A stretch of 64,000 nucleotides of DNA from Puccinia triticina (taxonomy: Eukaryota > Basidiomycota > Pucciniomycetes > Pucciniales > Pucciniaceae): assembly GCF_026914185.1 (NCBI RefSeq), contig NC_070575.1:2108001-2172000 (forward strand), read 5' to 3'. A program made the position numbers and the translations under genes. Positions within the stretch are counted from its first letter, which is position 1; each line of letters opens with the position of its first letter. The notes under the pieces were generated by a model, which saw only the letters and a program-made list of their open reading frames with translations, ran no database searches and was not told where the DNA came from. Below, in pieces: positions 22,425 through 33,828 of the stretch.

Positions 22425-23210
22425 CAGATGGGTACACGCGTGGGGATCAAGAATTTATTGCACATGGCGCGTGCTGGAGGACGTCAAAGCTTCAAGTTTT
22501 CAGCTCACAGGACATCAATAGTCAACAGTGCGGCGCGGCGCGCATCCTCAAGACGTTTCAGGCTTCTTCCCTCCCCCCTTTTTCCCTTCTTGCCTTCTTT
22601 TTCCCATGATGTTTGTGTGTTCTTAGGTCTGTGTGTTCATTTCTTTTCTGTTAAAACCTTGTTATTTTCTTTTCTTATATGCGCGTCTTGGTTAGGTTTT
22701 GGATGAGGAGGGTTGGTTTTTGTCTTGTTTCATTTTGTTTTGTTTTGTTTATGCTGTTTTGTTTGTTGTAGCGCGCGCGTGCGCGCTAGGTTGTGATGAG
22801 CTGTCTGTTAGATGTCACAAACTCCAGGGTTTGAGTTCAGCTCAAACTCAGGCTTTGGAGTGGCATGGACCCACTCTGAACCAAAATTTTAGTGATCCAT
22901 CAATCTAGAGGTTATTTTTCCTGGCATAGTTACGCCAGCACTCCGACGTCTTTAAGTTCATTACCCCGCAACCCCAATCTCTCCCAGCTTCTGGTTTTGA
23001 TCACAACCCCGCCGGCAGTATCCCCGGCTCCCCTCTCAACACAAAAACCGCCAACGCAAAACTCCAGCCATCAGAAAAATCATCCCCCCCTCAACGCTCA
23101 ACAATTTCTCAGCGCTCTTTTTTGGCCAATCACCCCGAAGGGCATATAACTCATTTTCATTTCTCTTCCTATTCCCCTCCACAAACTGCCTACCGCCTGG
23201 CACGGTAGGA
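22425..23210. other. Unrelated segment inside the hAT-like element
   Basis: No ACCGGTCAT or GGAGTGCA motif occurs here, and the array resumes on both sides. Contents: a T-rich tract with TTTTGTTTTGTTTTG (about 22730), a GCGCGCGTGCGCGC alternating tract (about 22770), then C-rich sequence. No recognised coding region. It may be captured host DNA or a separate insertion whose ends are eroded. Confidence 0.5.
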
Positions 23211-24129
23211 GTTCCTCACCGGTGATGACTGGTCATTGGGAGGTGTGAGTCCTCTTGATGACTGGTCTGTGCCAGTCATTGGGAGGTGTGACTGATGACC
23301 GGTCCGCGCCGGTCATCAAGAGGTGGGAGTCCCCTTGATGACCGGTCTTTACGGGACATTGAGAGTAGTATCTCCCCTCAATGACCGGTACACACTGGTC
23401 ATTGAGAGGTTTGACTGATGACCGGTCCGCGCCGTTCATTGAGAGGTATGAGTCCTCTGGATAACCGGTTGTGTGAGTCCCCTCAATGACCGGTCCAGAC
23501 CGGTCATCAAGCGGTGTGATTGCTGTGGGCACTCCAAAAAAAATGAGACTTGGAGTGCACCCCAATGCAATCCATTTGGTATTTGCCAGCTGGAGTGCAA
23601 AGCCAAAATCCTACACTGAAAAGGAGGAGTGCTTGGGCTTGCAATCCTTTTTTTTTGGAGTGCATCTAGCTGCACTCCCCTATTTTGGTCAATTTTGGAG
23701 TACCCAGTTGTGTACTCCAATAAACATGGAGTGCCCATCTGGGGACTCCATGTTTTGGGAGTAAAAAATCAAGACACTCAAACTTTTTTGGAGTGCTGGC
23801 CCCCCAAAGCCAAAAATGTGGAGTGCACAAAGTAAAATTTTGGAGTGCATTTAGGCTGACCCTAAAATTTTGGATTCTTTCTTGTGAAGGTCAATCAGAT
23901 GTAAAATCAACTTGGAGGTTGTGGGGATGGGAAATATATGTTACTAATAAGGAGTCTCCTTAGTACTAAACAAGTATTTGAGAAGAATGTTGAGTTTGGA
24001 CTGATATTTTGGGGTGATGTGGATATCTAATATGTCACCCCTCAAGACTGCCTACAATTTTCCTGAAAAGGAGTGCAGCAACTGGAAATTTCTCTTTTGA
24101 TGGAAGAAATTGAAGAGCTTGGTACAGTA

Positions 24130-25280
24130 ATTGTATTGGACCTTGATTCTGAAGTTAGCGGTGGCTAAGGACGGGCTCTGAAGCTGCTCAAAGATAATGT
24201 TTGGGAGAGTGTTCAGGGCAGGTGTACTCTTGCTTTCGGCCGCCTGAAAGCCATACCATAATGGACAAAGGCATCACAGAGGACAATAGGAGAGGAGGAC
24301 TTGGAAGATGGCATCCGCAGGCGACATCCCAAAGTCATGGATGTGGAGCGGGAAAGCCTTGGATCTGTAGGAAAACAGTACAGGCTATCAACGGAGAGGC
24401 TATTTAGCAAGCCAGCATTGAACAAGAGTAGAAGGGAAAGCTTCCACTCACGCCTTTGCCTAGAATTTAGACATCCATGTAGAGGTAGATCGCCGCCGCA
24501 AACATTTGATTTTTGATGGGAGAAGTTGACCTTGGTGTATTCATTGTAGTGGAAGTCAAATCTGCTTTTAGCAGTGGCTAAGGACGGGCTCCAAAGCTGC
24601 TCAAAGATAATATTTGAGGGAGTTGGCAGGGAAGGTGTATGCTCTCTTTTGTCTGCTTGAAAGCCGTGCCATGACTGACAAAGATAGAAGAGGAGGGCTC
24701 CGCAGATGGTTATAGCGGGCAACATCCCAAAGTCATGGATGTAGAGCGGGAAGGCCTCAAAGCTGTAGGCAAACGGCACAGGCTATCAAAAGAGAGACTC
24801 TTGCCAGCGGTGAGCAAGATAAGAAGAGAAAGTTCCCACTCACAGTCACACCTTTGCCCAGAATCAAGAAGGCAGATCGCTGCTGCCACAAAATCCACTT
24901 GAAAGTGGTCACCAGAGCGTTGACTGGGATAAACAAGACCCTACGGAACACAACTAAACAGGGTAACTTCGCTGGGAACGTCGCCAGGAGCAGGTTTCAT
25001 TGCCCAAACATGTGCGCAAGCTATTATAATCAGTGATGTAAAAACATAGGAAAGAGTGAAATGAGGGGAAGATAGGGCTGACCTTAATGCCAAGGGATTT
25101 TGCATGAGCATTACAAGCCCCAGGGCCCAAGGCCTGAGCTGCGTGGTGGACTCTGGGGATGCAAAGGATCTTTTTGAGCTTGCGGGTGAGCATGTTCACC
25201 AGAAATTCTGCCTTGGTCTTGAGTGTGTTGATGAGGTCCTTCTGTTGCTTTCTATCTCTAGCAGCACATAGCGATCTCAA
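24130..25280 (-). pseudogene. Tandemly duplicated, decayed gene-like segment (unrecognised)
   Basis: Two diverged copies of about 330 bp (24170-24490 and 24575-24880) share GACGGGCTC, AAGCTGCTCAAAGATAAT, CATCCCAAAGTCATGGATGT and CAGGCTATCA. On the minus strand they contain hydrophobic stretches (for example IHDFGMLPAITICGALLFYL, 24660-24725) broken by frame changes. Upstream on that strand, 25280-25090 could be an exon reading QQKDLINTLKTKAEFLVNML followed by a GTCAGC donor. It may be the remains of a membrane protein gene with one duplicated exon; I do not recognise the family. Confidence 0.35.
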
Positions 25281-25504
25281 GATGGCAGTTGAGCAGGTTG
25301 GGTTGGCTTGGCAAACGCATTCTGGGATGGAAGAAAGGCTTGATTTCTTTTACCTGCATCTTGCTGCGGGGCGTGTTATGAATGAAATTGGGTGGGCCCA
25401 AGGGGCTGTTGAAAACGCCAAGTTAGTCAAATACACAGCCATGCAGATCAGACGTACCTACAGGGGGAGCGTGGCGGTGGTGGTGGTGGTAGTCAAAAAG
25501 GCAA

Positions 25505-25950
25505 GGCAGTTTTGCTGGTGGATGTCCAACCTTGTACATATAAAAGGTAGGCTTTTGTGTTTGCTTTACCCCAGGGCGTCCTCTGCCACTGTACTTCCAG
25601 CGTGTGGTTTGTCCTCAACCCCCTCTGCTGTTGCACTTGCACAGTTTGAGGGGCTAAAGAGTGGGCCCCCCGGGTTCTGCAGCCTTTGCTGCAGGAGGCC
25701 TTCAATGTCCTTCCTTTTTGACCTGTGCACTTGACGTGGGCTGGAGGTTGGCCCAGACGCAACAGCCATTGCTGTTCACAACACCTTTGGTGTTGTTTGG
25801 GGGCATTTGAGATTTCATTTTTTCCAGTTCTGTTGTGTGTATATTAAACCTTGTAATTTTTTTGGTGTTTCATAATAAGGGGAAACCCTTGATGTTTTTT
25901 TTTTGCTGTTTTGGTGTGTTTAAAGGGGGAACCCTTGATCTTTTTTTTTC
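25505..25950 (+). repeat. LTR-like repeat, plus-strand copy
   Basis: Contains TATAAAAGGTAGGCTTTT (about 25541), GGTTTGTCCTCAACCCC, CTGCTGTTGCACTTGCACAG, GAGGGGCTAAAGAGTGGGCC, GGGGAAACCCTTGATG and GGGGGAACCCTTGATC. The block 28260-28650 is its inverted counterpart, and 15400-15790 a diverged third copy. It resembles a promoter-bearing repeat end; no retrotransposon protein is present between the copies. Confidence 0.5.
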
Positions 25951-26116
25951 TCAGTTGTGGAAAAACTGTGTCTTTAATAAACTTGGATTCTTTGGAACTT
26001 TGTTTCCAATCTCATGAATTAAAGGCTGTGGGCTGAACTTCTGCATTGAAAAATATGGTGCCAAAAACATTAGATGACCCACTGTACACCACTGGTGCAG
26101 GTCAATGTTGTAGCAC

Positions 26117-26333
26117 CAGGAAAAATAAATTGTCACCAGACATCAGGTGACATCAAGAAACAATGACTGTCACTTTGTTCCTGCTCTGGTGCTACCACAA
26201 CCAGGCTACAATGGCCCCTTTCTTTCATACAGGGGGATGTCCATGCGGCCAGATGTGCAGCTGGTGGGTAGCTCATTGGACTTAGGCTGATGTCACCTGT
26301 AGTCTAGTGACAGTTTATTTTTCCTGGTGTCTG
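26117..26333. repeat. Inverted repeat with CACCAGGAAAAATAAA arms
   Basis: CACCAGGAAAAATAAATTGTCAC at the left (first 20 bases given by CACCAGGAAAAATAAATTGT) is mirrored by ACAGTTTATTTTTCCTGGTG at the right, about 215 bp in total. No coding region. Short arms; possibly a MITE. Confidence 0.55.
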
Positions 26334-26875
26334 TTGACAACCTGCCTCCGCATCCCCCAAACATTGATTTCCTCTGCAGGGGACAACGTTTTGACACTGT
26401 CAGAAATTACCACAAAAGAAATGGTTGGTGTGGTTTTGGTTCCCACAACCAAATCCTGGCGGAGAGGGACGGACGCACCAACGTTGTTGGACCAGCAAGG
26501 GTTCTCCACATTTGTTGGCCAATCAATCCAGCAAGGTTGAGCTGATGCATGCCCCTCTCCGCGCCAGAAGCGCGTCGAGGGACCCAGTTCACAACTTTGG
26601 GAGGCTGGATGACCTCCAGCGCCTCTAGTAAACGCCCAGCCATCAATATTTGGAGGACTCTGCAACACCTGCCCCTCTGCGCGTCAAGGGATCCACCCCT
26701 CAACGTTGGCAATGAATTGAGCCCAAAGGTGCTGATGGGCAAAAGGAACTCTTGCAGGCTTAAACCCACAGCCCAATATAACCAGGAGGTCCACTGAATG
26801 GCTTCTTACCAGTTACACTCATTAGCATTTGTTATGCCCACACTGCTAGCATAATTGGCTGGGCTGAGGTTATGC

Positions 26876-27028
26876 CAGTTAAAATGGGATGCAGTGAACC
26901 AATTTAAAATTGGTTGATCTCAACTCATGAAATATAAATCCAAGGTAGCCCACCTTAGGTTTATATTTCATTGGTTGGGATCAACCCATTTTAAATTGGT
27001 TGAGTGCATCCCGATTAAACTGGGATGG
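26876..27028. mobile_element. Palindromic MITE, about 60-bp arms
   Basis: CCAGTTAAAATGGGATGCA, AACCAATTTAAAATTGGTTG and CATGAAATATAAA are mirrored by TTTATATTTCATTGGTTG, CAACCAATTTAAAATGGG and TGCATCCCGATTAAACTGGG around a short centre near 26950. Non-coding. Confidence 0.75.
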
Positions 27029-27507
27029 CTTCAACCCAGCCAAATATTTTGGCTGTGCCATGGAATGGGATTGTAACATAAATACCTAAAAAAACCTAGT
27101 TGGCTTCCACCATCCCACAAAAACAAAACAAAGGCAAAAAAAAAATCAAAATCAAGTTGTCTCCTCAAACGCTCACTTGGCAAAGCATCTTTGCAGGTGG
27201 GCGCAGGAAAGCAAAAAAAAAAAAAAAAATCTGCAAACAGAGCATCCAGAACCGGCTGGTCAGACCATTGTGTTCCAGCAACGCTCAGGTTGGGGGACCT
27301 CGCCGTTCAGGATAATTTTTGGTTAATTTAAACATCTATTTTAGAGATGGCACTTGGCACCCGCCGGTGGGTACCCGTCACACTTCAGCATATAATTATA
27401 TGCGCTTGCAGGTGCCCATTGCGCTCATGCAGCTCCCTGCATGTATTTTTACTACTAGCTAAGTTAGAGGTGTTAGAGGCAAGTCCCTTCTTGTTTTTTT
27501 TTTTTCG

Positions 27508-27880
27508 GACTTACTTCGCGCACTGCAAGAAACTCTTTGCGCACTGTGGGGGTTGTCGTCTCGACGTCCCGCCCCCAGTGCGCGCTTTCGCCACGGCTCT
27601 TTGCGCACTGTGCATTCCCCCCAAAAAACGGCTTGCATTTCTTGAGATATTTTTTGATGAATCAATAGAATGACTTTTTATGATCCCCCTGAAAAATAAT
27701 CAAGTCATTTAGGGGTCTCCTTGAGCCTAGAGAAAATTGACATGAAAAAATCATATTTTAACGCGGCAGGGACCTGTAATATCACTTCCTGTGCCCCAGT
27801 AGCCCCAAAAATTTCACAGTATCATGGCACATGTGCAAATTCATGACCTGATAATTTTCAGAATTTTTACAAGCTTTCCT
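27508..27880. repeat. Arm of the large foldback family
   Basis: Starts with the GC-rich block GGACTTACTTCGCGCACTGC ... CAGTGCGCGCTTTCGCCACG and continues through AATCAAGTCATTTAGGGGTC and AGGGACCTGTAATATCACTT to AATTTTCAGAATTTTTACAA. This is the reverse complement of 32010-32385 and matches the left arm of the palindrome at 60184. Only one arm is present here. Confidence 0.7.
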
Positions 27881-28024
27881 TTAGCCCAAATAGGTATTGC
27901 GTTTATTATTTTGCGTATATGTATAACTTTTTTGTTACACACAACAAAGGTACAAAATTTTGAGAGCACAGAGAAATATGCTTCAAATTAATTCCCTGAA
28001 ATTCCTAGCAATGGTGTGTCATTA

Positions 28025-28225
28025 GGGGGGTTCACAATAGGATAAAAGTAAAATTTTAGAGTCAATTTTAAGGTCTTTATCAACAAATTTTTAAAAATCT
28101 GGCAAGGTGTACAGGACTGGGTATCCCATGAGAATCAGAGCAACATCTTTATTTTTTAAAAAGTTGTTCACAAAGGCCTTAAAATTAGCTCTAAAGTTTT
28201 ATTTTTATCCTATTGTGAACCCCCC
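28025..28225. mobile_element. TA-flanked MITE, GGGGGGTTCACAATAGG ends
   Basis: GGGGGGTTCACAATAGGATA is mirrored by CCTATTGTGAACCCCCC, and the inner ATTTTAGAGTCAATTTTAAGG is also mirrored. TA on both sides. 201 bp, non-coding. Related in its ends to 9161-9349 and 48909-49083. Confidence 0.8.
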
Positions 28226-28259
28226 TATTATAGTTTATTAAAGACACAATTTTTCCAAA

Positions 28260-28650
28260 ACTAAAAAAATCAAGATCAAGGGTTTCCCCTTACAATTACA
28301 CAAAATGAAGAAAAAAAAAACATGGGTTTCCCCATTAACAAAATATCAAAAAACAGTTGGTGGGTTTCCCCATCACAAAAAAGACACACAATTTCTCAAC
28401 CCAGCCTTCCAACAGCGGCAAAGCCGTGCCCACAGGCTCAACACCCAGCCCGTGTCAAGTGCACGGGTCAAAAGTGATGGACGTGAAGGCCCCCGGCCCA
28501 CAGCAAAGGCTGCAGACCCGTGGGGGGCCCACTCTTTGCCCCTCAGACTGCGCACGCGCAACAGCGGAGGGGTTGAGGACAACGGATAGCTGGAAGTGCA
28601 GCATCTCCAATCGCCTGGGGATTCAACTCACTGCCAAACTATCCGCCTTT
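28260..28650 (-). repeat. LTR-like repeat, minus-strand copy
   Basis: Inverted relative of 25505-25950: ATCAAGGGTTTCCCC (28272), CTCAGACTGCGCACGCGCAA, GGGGTTGAGGACAACGGAT, then GCCTTTTAAGC near 28645 at the TATA position. It lies immediately upstream of the TAF7 relic. Confidence 0.45.
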
Positions 28651-28889
28651 TAAGCTCCCCGCTCACAGCCCCTCGACTCAAATTTCAACCTACTCTGGCC
28701 AGAACGCCCGCTCCCCCCTACGCAAACGCCACGCCGCGGCCCCGTAACCGTAATGGATTCCTTAGCAACGGCGTCAGCCATTGAGAATTTCAGGATGCCT
28801 GTGTACTCTCATCTCGACCCAACCCACCCCGCGGCCCTCGCAACTGTTACAATTACTTTTATCCCCTCACCACAGGTATCCCCAGGCAC

Positions 28890-30092
28890 ATGCAGTGTCT
28901 GCTGGAAGAAGAACGGCTACCATCGCAACATACGACCCAGAGCATCCAAACAGGCCAATCAGCTTCGTCGGCCAGCCATCATCCCCACCCGCTCCTCCTC
29001 ATCCCGCCCACGCCGCTCATGCCCCTCCGACTTCAACCCTGGCCACGCCAGCGCCACAGCCTTCCAATCACGAACAAATCAACAGTCACCCAGGGGAACT
29101 TCAACATCCAAGATTGCATCTACCCACATGGCCTAACACCACCCTTACACCACGTCCAAAAGCGACGGTTCAGGAAGCGGCTCAACAAACGGACAATCGA
29201 GACCGTCGAGAGAGCGGTGGAGAGACTACTAGAGGAGGATGGCCGGGCGGGCCAAGTGATCATTGACATCGTCGACAACGTCCGCGATCTCAGCGACTCG
29301 GAGGGCGAGGATTACCAGCCCCCTCAATCGGCAACCGTCGGATTCGGAAACCAGCCGCCTTCCAAGATTGTCTACAATAAGGCCAGGCCAAGTATCAGTC
29401 ACACCAAACGCAGCTCCAGCCAACCATTCAATCCACATGGCCACCACCATCAACAGCAGCGTCACGACAAGCGTGCCAAAGATTTGTGATCCCGTCAGCA
29501 GCATCCGCAGGACCTTGATCCAGATGGCTCGGCCCAGACAATCACCGTCGAGACGCCAATGGGAGAGTCGCTCGGCGCGCCCACGCCAGCCAGAGAGGAG
29601 TTTGAGGATAGAGGGGCGATGGACTACAATGACAAGGGGAGCATTGACAGCTAACTCGCGGCGGAGATCGAGGCGGGCTTGATGGAGAGTGCGGCGGCGG
29701 AAGCGCGTGCGGCGGCCGGGCTGACGGGCCCTGAGGACAAGGAGGACAAGAACGACAGAGAAGACCTCTTCGGAGACGGCGATAACAATGACAATGATGA
29801 GAAAGAGGACGATGACAATTACGATGAAGAAACGAACGAGATGGTGGAGGACAAGTAAGGGATCAGACTGCTTCAGCGCGAGCTCAAGGACCTCGAGGCC
29901 GCCGTCAGCCGGAAGAAGGTCGAGACCGCAGGCGCGACTAACTTGATCGTCCGCAAATGGTTCGAAGAGGCTCTCAAGAAACTCAACCTCGAGCTCGAGT
30001 CCAAGAAGAACCAACTTACCTCGACCCACGCCACCCTCGGGTATGCGGTCAACTTGCGCTTTGGCTTGGTCGCAATTGCCGTCCCGAGGTGA
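28890..30092 (+). pseudogene. TAF7: TAF7 (TFIID subunit 7) relic with in-frame stops
   Basis: TAF7 is a TFIID subunit acting in RNA polymerase II initiation. One + frame carries its family signature IQDCIYPHGLTPPL (about 29106-29147), then QKRRFRKRLNKRTIETVERA and VERLLEEDGRAG. Further on come LAAEIEAGLMES (29655-29690), an acidic run, and the C-terminal coiled coil RELKDLEAAVSRKKVE with LEKLNLELES-like LKKLNLELESKKNQL (29865-30020). The frame is the same throughout, but TGA at 29487, TAA at 29652 and TAA at 29856 interrupt it. The N-terminal TAFII55 domain is not found in frame upstream. A GTATGC donor at about 30041 and a CCAG acceptor at about 30309 could add a last exon with QLKEALETSLARE. 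Mixed features of a recent pseudogene; an intact copy is expected elsewhere. Confidence 0.75.
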
Positions 30093-30429
30093 TCCCGCAC
30101 ATCCAGCAAATATCAAATAGATAGTGGGACCGTTCGCGGATCTCAATCACTAGGCTATTGTTTTAACTGGAAAGGCATGCAAGATGGCTTCAGATGGCGT
30201 CCATCTATCTTCAAGTTTGCAAATTTCTTCGATGGGAGTGTGTGGCGAAGAGTGGAGCTGACTAGCTAACTGTTTTTAACCCTCACTCTTTCTTTTCTTC
30301 CTCTCCAGAAGCTTCCCAACTTAAAGAAGCATTGGAAACTTCGCTTGCCAGGGAAATGAGTGACAAGAAGGTGAACTGGGACCCTGCCAACCAGACAACC
30401 GTGTGTCCTTCATGAACACCATTTACCAT

Positions 30430-30990
30430 CTAAACTACCTTTTGAGTGCGTCCTATTTGTTTGCTTCCAATCAAAGGCCAACACCAGCCGCAAGCTTGTT
30501 CCCATCCATCAGAGGCAGCCAAACTGAACCTCACAGAGTTAGCCGCTGCTCCTAAAGAGTCCTTCCAGTTATCCCTTACTTTGTTTCTCGTTGTTCAACC
30601 AAACAACTTGCTGTCAACAGTGGCAAATATAATTTGGGAGGGATCACTGGCTTGGGTCAAGCACTTGTGGGTGTCATAATTGCTGAATCACAACTGCCTC
30701 ATTAAATCTGAGCAAACAATTGTATTGGTGAATCATATCCTACAACATGAGAAACACTATAGTGATTCTTTTGTTTGTTTAATGTAATGAGAATTTCATT
30801 GCATAAGCCATTGGGATTGGGATACATACTCTTTTGCTCTTTCTTGGCGGGGTTTTTATGGTACTGCTAAATAAAAAATGAAGCCATTTGAATAGCATCA
30901 ATTTTCTATGGTAAATTTTCAGATTTGTGTAGGGAAGAACCTCCCTGTTTACAACATGTGGCAACTTTTCCCAGTAATTATACCAGGCAC
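30430..30990. other. No gene recognised
   Basis: AT-rich sequence with short open frames only (for example 30446-30679). Nothing characteristic seen. Confidence 0.4.
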
Positions 30991-30992
30991 AA

Positions 30993-31196
30993 TGGAGGAC
31001 TTCTCATGGGCATTGAGAGACCTTTAGATGTGGCTGTAAATCCGAAATTAACCCAGTCATCAAAACAACAACCCACACAAAATAATATACTAAATCCTAG
31101 GCTTAAGAAATCAAGTTTTTTTTTTTCCCAAAAGTTAAAATTTGTGGTGTGTAAATTGAAATCAATAGGGTTTGCAGACCCAAGGGGAAGTCCTCA
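30993..31196. mobile_element. MITE with TGGAGGACTTC termini
   Basis: TGGAGGACTTCTCATGGG at the left and GGGGAAGTCCTCA at the right, 204 bp, almost the same length as the 17363-17565 copy. The right end has one mismatch. Non-coding. Confidence 0.6.
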
Positions 31197-31456
31197 AATA
31201 TCATGTAGAAACTATCCAATTTTGTACACAGTTTGTGCTGATAAATACCCACTTTTTGTTGTGATAGTTTGAAATCTGTTTGTTTTCTATCTCTTGTTGA
31301 TTAGAGAAACATTGTGGTTATTGCTGGTCAAATTTAATGGTCTACTACCCAGAGCCTGAGTTTAACACTTGCAAAAGTTATCAGTTAGCAGAATGTTGAA
31401 CTGAACAATTACTAAGATTACAAGAAAACAGAGGCCTGGGTGTTTTACCTTGACTT

Positions 31457-32390
31457 TGCAGCGGCGGAGCCGCCTCGGCCTCTAGTGAGATATAAGGGGT
31501 GCGCAGCAGGCTTAGTAGGAAAATTACTGCTAGCTGTATAGCTTTTTTTTACACACCCAAACAGTCCCAAAATTTCAGAAATGTTTTCATTGTGGATATT
31601 CTCCGCGCCATAAATTTCTTGGCAATAGTGTGTCATGATAACATGAGATATAAGGGGTGCGCGGCGGGCTTAGTAGGAAAATGGCGGCTACATGTATAGA
31701 TTTTTTTTTACACACTGAAACAGTCTGAAATTTTCAGGAATGTTTCAATTTTGCATATTCTCCGCGCCATAAAGCTCTTAGCAATAGTGTGTCATTTAAA
31801 CATGAGATAAGCTAGCAGTCATTTTCCAACTAAGCCCGCCGCACTACATCTCATGTTATCATGACACACTATTGCCAAGAAATTTATGGCGCGGAGAATA
31901 TCCACAATGAAAACATTTCTGAAATTTTGTGACTGTTTGGGTGTGTAAAAAAAAAGCTATACAGTTAGCAGTAATTTTCCTACTAAGCCTGCCGCGGACC
32001 CCTTATATCTCTGGGAAAAATTCTGAAAATTATCAGTTCATGAATTTGCACATGCGCCATGATACTGTGAAATTCTTGGGGCTACTGGGGCACAGGAAGC
32101 GATATTACAGGTCCCTGCCGCGTTAAAATATGATTTTTTCATGTCAATTTTCTCTAGGCTCAAGGAGACCCCTAAATGACTTGATTATTTTTTAGGGGGA
32201 TCATAAAAAGTCATTCTATTGATTCATCAAAAAATATCTCAAGAAATGCAAGCCATATTTTGGGGGGAATGCACAGTGCGCGAAGAGCCGTGGCGAAAGC
32301 GCGCACTGGGGGCGGGACGTCGAGACAACGACCCCCACAGTGCGCGAAGAGTTTTCCGCAGTGCGCGAAGTAATTCCGTTTTTTTTTTTC
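31457..32390. repeat. Giant foldback element, copy 1
   Basis: 31489-32012 is a palindrome of two about 260-bp arms: GAGATATAAGGGGTGCGC and AGGCTTAGTAGGAAAATTAC at the left, mirrored by GTAATTTTCCTACTAAGCCT and CCTTATATCTC at the right. Internal duplicated blocks carry TATTCTCCGCGCCATAAA and CAATAGTGTGTCAT. 32013-32390 is a one-sided tail ending in the GC-rich CGCGCAC block. The left side begins with half of the AGCGGCGGAGCCGCC hairpin motif. Copy 2 lies at 60184-61205. Confidence 0.85.
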
Positions 32391-32859
32391 ATACAACTTT
32401 CATTAAACTTTGCTTGGAGCACGCTCCCCGGAGGAAAGTTTGCAAACTGGGTACAAGGGACCAGGACCCTGGAAACCCCCTACAGAGGTGGGAAACCAAA
32501 TTTCAAAGATTTTGGCAAAATTCATACATTGGGGGGGGCACCGGGGAGTGATTTTTTTTGACTGATTCATACATTTTTGTGCCTATGCTTGGGGCAAAAT
32601 CACCCTGGGGGACCGAAGAACCCCAATGACAAGCGGGGTGCTGCGGGCTTTAGTGGATTTAACTGAGGACCCATTTGGCAGCAATAATGTTATGTGATGT
32701 TGCGCACTTACCTAATGTGATACACATCACTCTTGAATTTCATATCTTTCAACATAACACAAGTGTTTGGCTGCCACTTGTGTCATACAGCTTGCCTACA
32801 TAAAAGCTTGATGGCCAGTAAATACCGGCCATCAAGCGTACATACCGGCAAGGCCAATT

Positions 32860-33245
32860 GAGTGTTTAACTCCTCTGGACAATGGCCGGTACACAGTCAT
32901 CAAAGGGAATACAGAGTCCCTTTTGGGGAACACATATTTCCATCAATGACCATTGGTCATCAAAGGGAATACATGGTCCCTTGGATGACCAATGGCCATT
33001 GAGGAGAATATGTGCACAATCCCTTTGATGACCAATGGTCATCAAGGAGAATACATAGTCCCTTTGATGACCAATGGTCATTGGGGAGAACACACAGTCC
33101 CTTCAATGACCAATGGTAATCAAGGGGAATACATACATAGTCCCTTCAATGACCAATGGTCATTGGGGAAATACATGGGCCCTTCGATGACCACTGGTCA
33201 TTGATGGCCAATTGTGTTGGATTGGTCATCAATCTTGATGACCGG
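32860..33245. repeat. GATGACCAATGGTCATC palindrome array
   Basis: About eight hairpin units of the form TTTGATGACCAATGGTCATC, separated by AAGGGAATACATAGTCCC-like spacers that are themselves palindromic. It is the PIF-element counterpart of the ACCGGTCAT arrays, with CAATGG replacing the CGGTNNNNACCG centre. Confidence 0.85.
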
Positions 33246-33828
33246 TGTAGGACTTGTGTGGGACACTAAATATAATTTGGTGAAATATCCGCTGAGGGGG
33301 AAATAAATTGCTTAATAGGTTGGAAGGCTATCACAACTTACGGGTGGTTTGAAAGACCTGCCCCTCTAATAATACTATGCAAATATCTAAGAGTCTTGTA
33401 ATCAATATTTATAAAGATATGGCTGATTCCAAGATAGATCTTACTTTCATATAGTAATCTCTATCAGACCTAGATCACTTGATTCAACAGGCTAGCAAAT
33501 CTGTTATAACTTCTTTGCTCGCAGGCAATACACTTACTTTGTTATACTTGTACTACACGTTACTAATATGCTGTTTAACGCGAACTTGTTGTTGTGTTAT
33601 GCTTGGTTCTACTACTGCCAAAACACTAATACTGCTACTAAACTTCTACACTACTTGTACTAACCACTAATACCGCTAATAACCCCACTGCTGACTAAAC
33701 TACTGTATGTGACCAAACCTCTGTAGGCTGATCCTAACTAAACTAACTAACCACTTGTGACCAAAGCTCTGTAGGCTGATGGGGAAAAGTCTGATGAGGG
33801 GAGAAAGGGCCTCCTTATATATTGAAGG

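Larger units (their letters stand above)
21031..23862. mobile_element. Non-autonomous hAT-like element, 8-bp TSD
   Basis: GGGTCAGCCAAAATGCACTC at the left and TGCATTTAGGCTGACCC at the right. A perfect 8-bp duplication TAAAATTT lies at 21023-21030 and 23863-23870. Same family as 2146-3853: both ends carry GGAGTGCA hairpin chains (21035-21340 and 23525-23855), with ACCGGTCAT arrays inside (21400-22420 and 23215-23510). It also carries an unrelated 0.8-kb middle (22425-23210). 2832 bp, no transposase frame. Confidence 0.85.

Noticed and set aside
24213..24779. 188-codon minus frame as a fungal membrane transporter (RTA1-like) gene
   Set aside because: Hydrophobic pieces are present, but no family motif could be matched and the duplicated copy reads in a different frame.
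25505..28650. A complete LTR retrotransposon bounded by the two LTR-like repeats
   Set aside because: The copies are inverted relative to each other, and no gag or pol reading frame lies between them.
29229..30146. Minus-strand open frame of 305 codons
   Set aside because: It is antisense to the TAF7-like frame, whose family signatures are on the plus strand; the long frame reflects GC-rich antisense codon bias.
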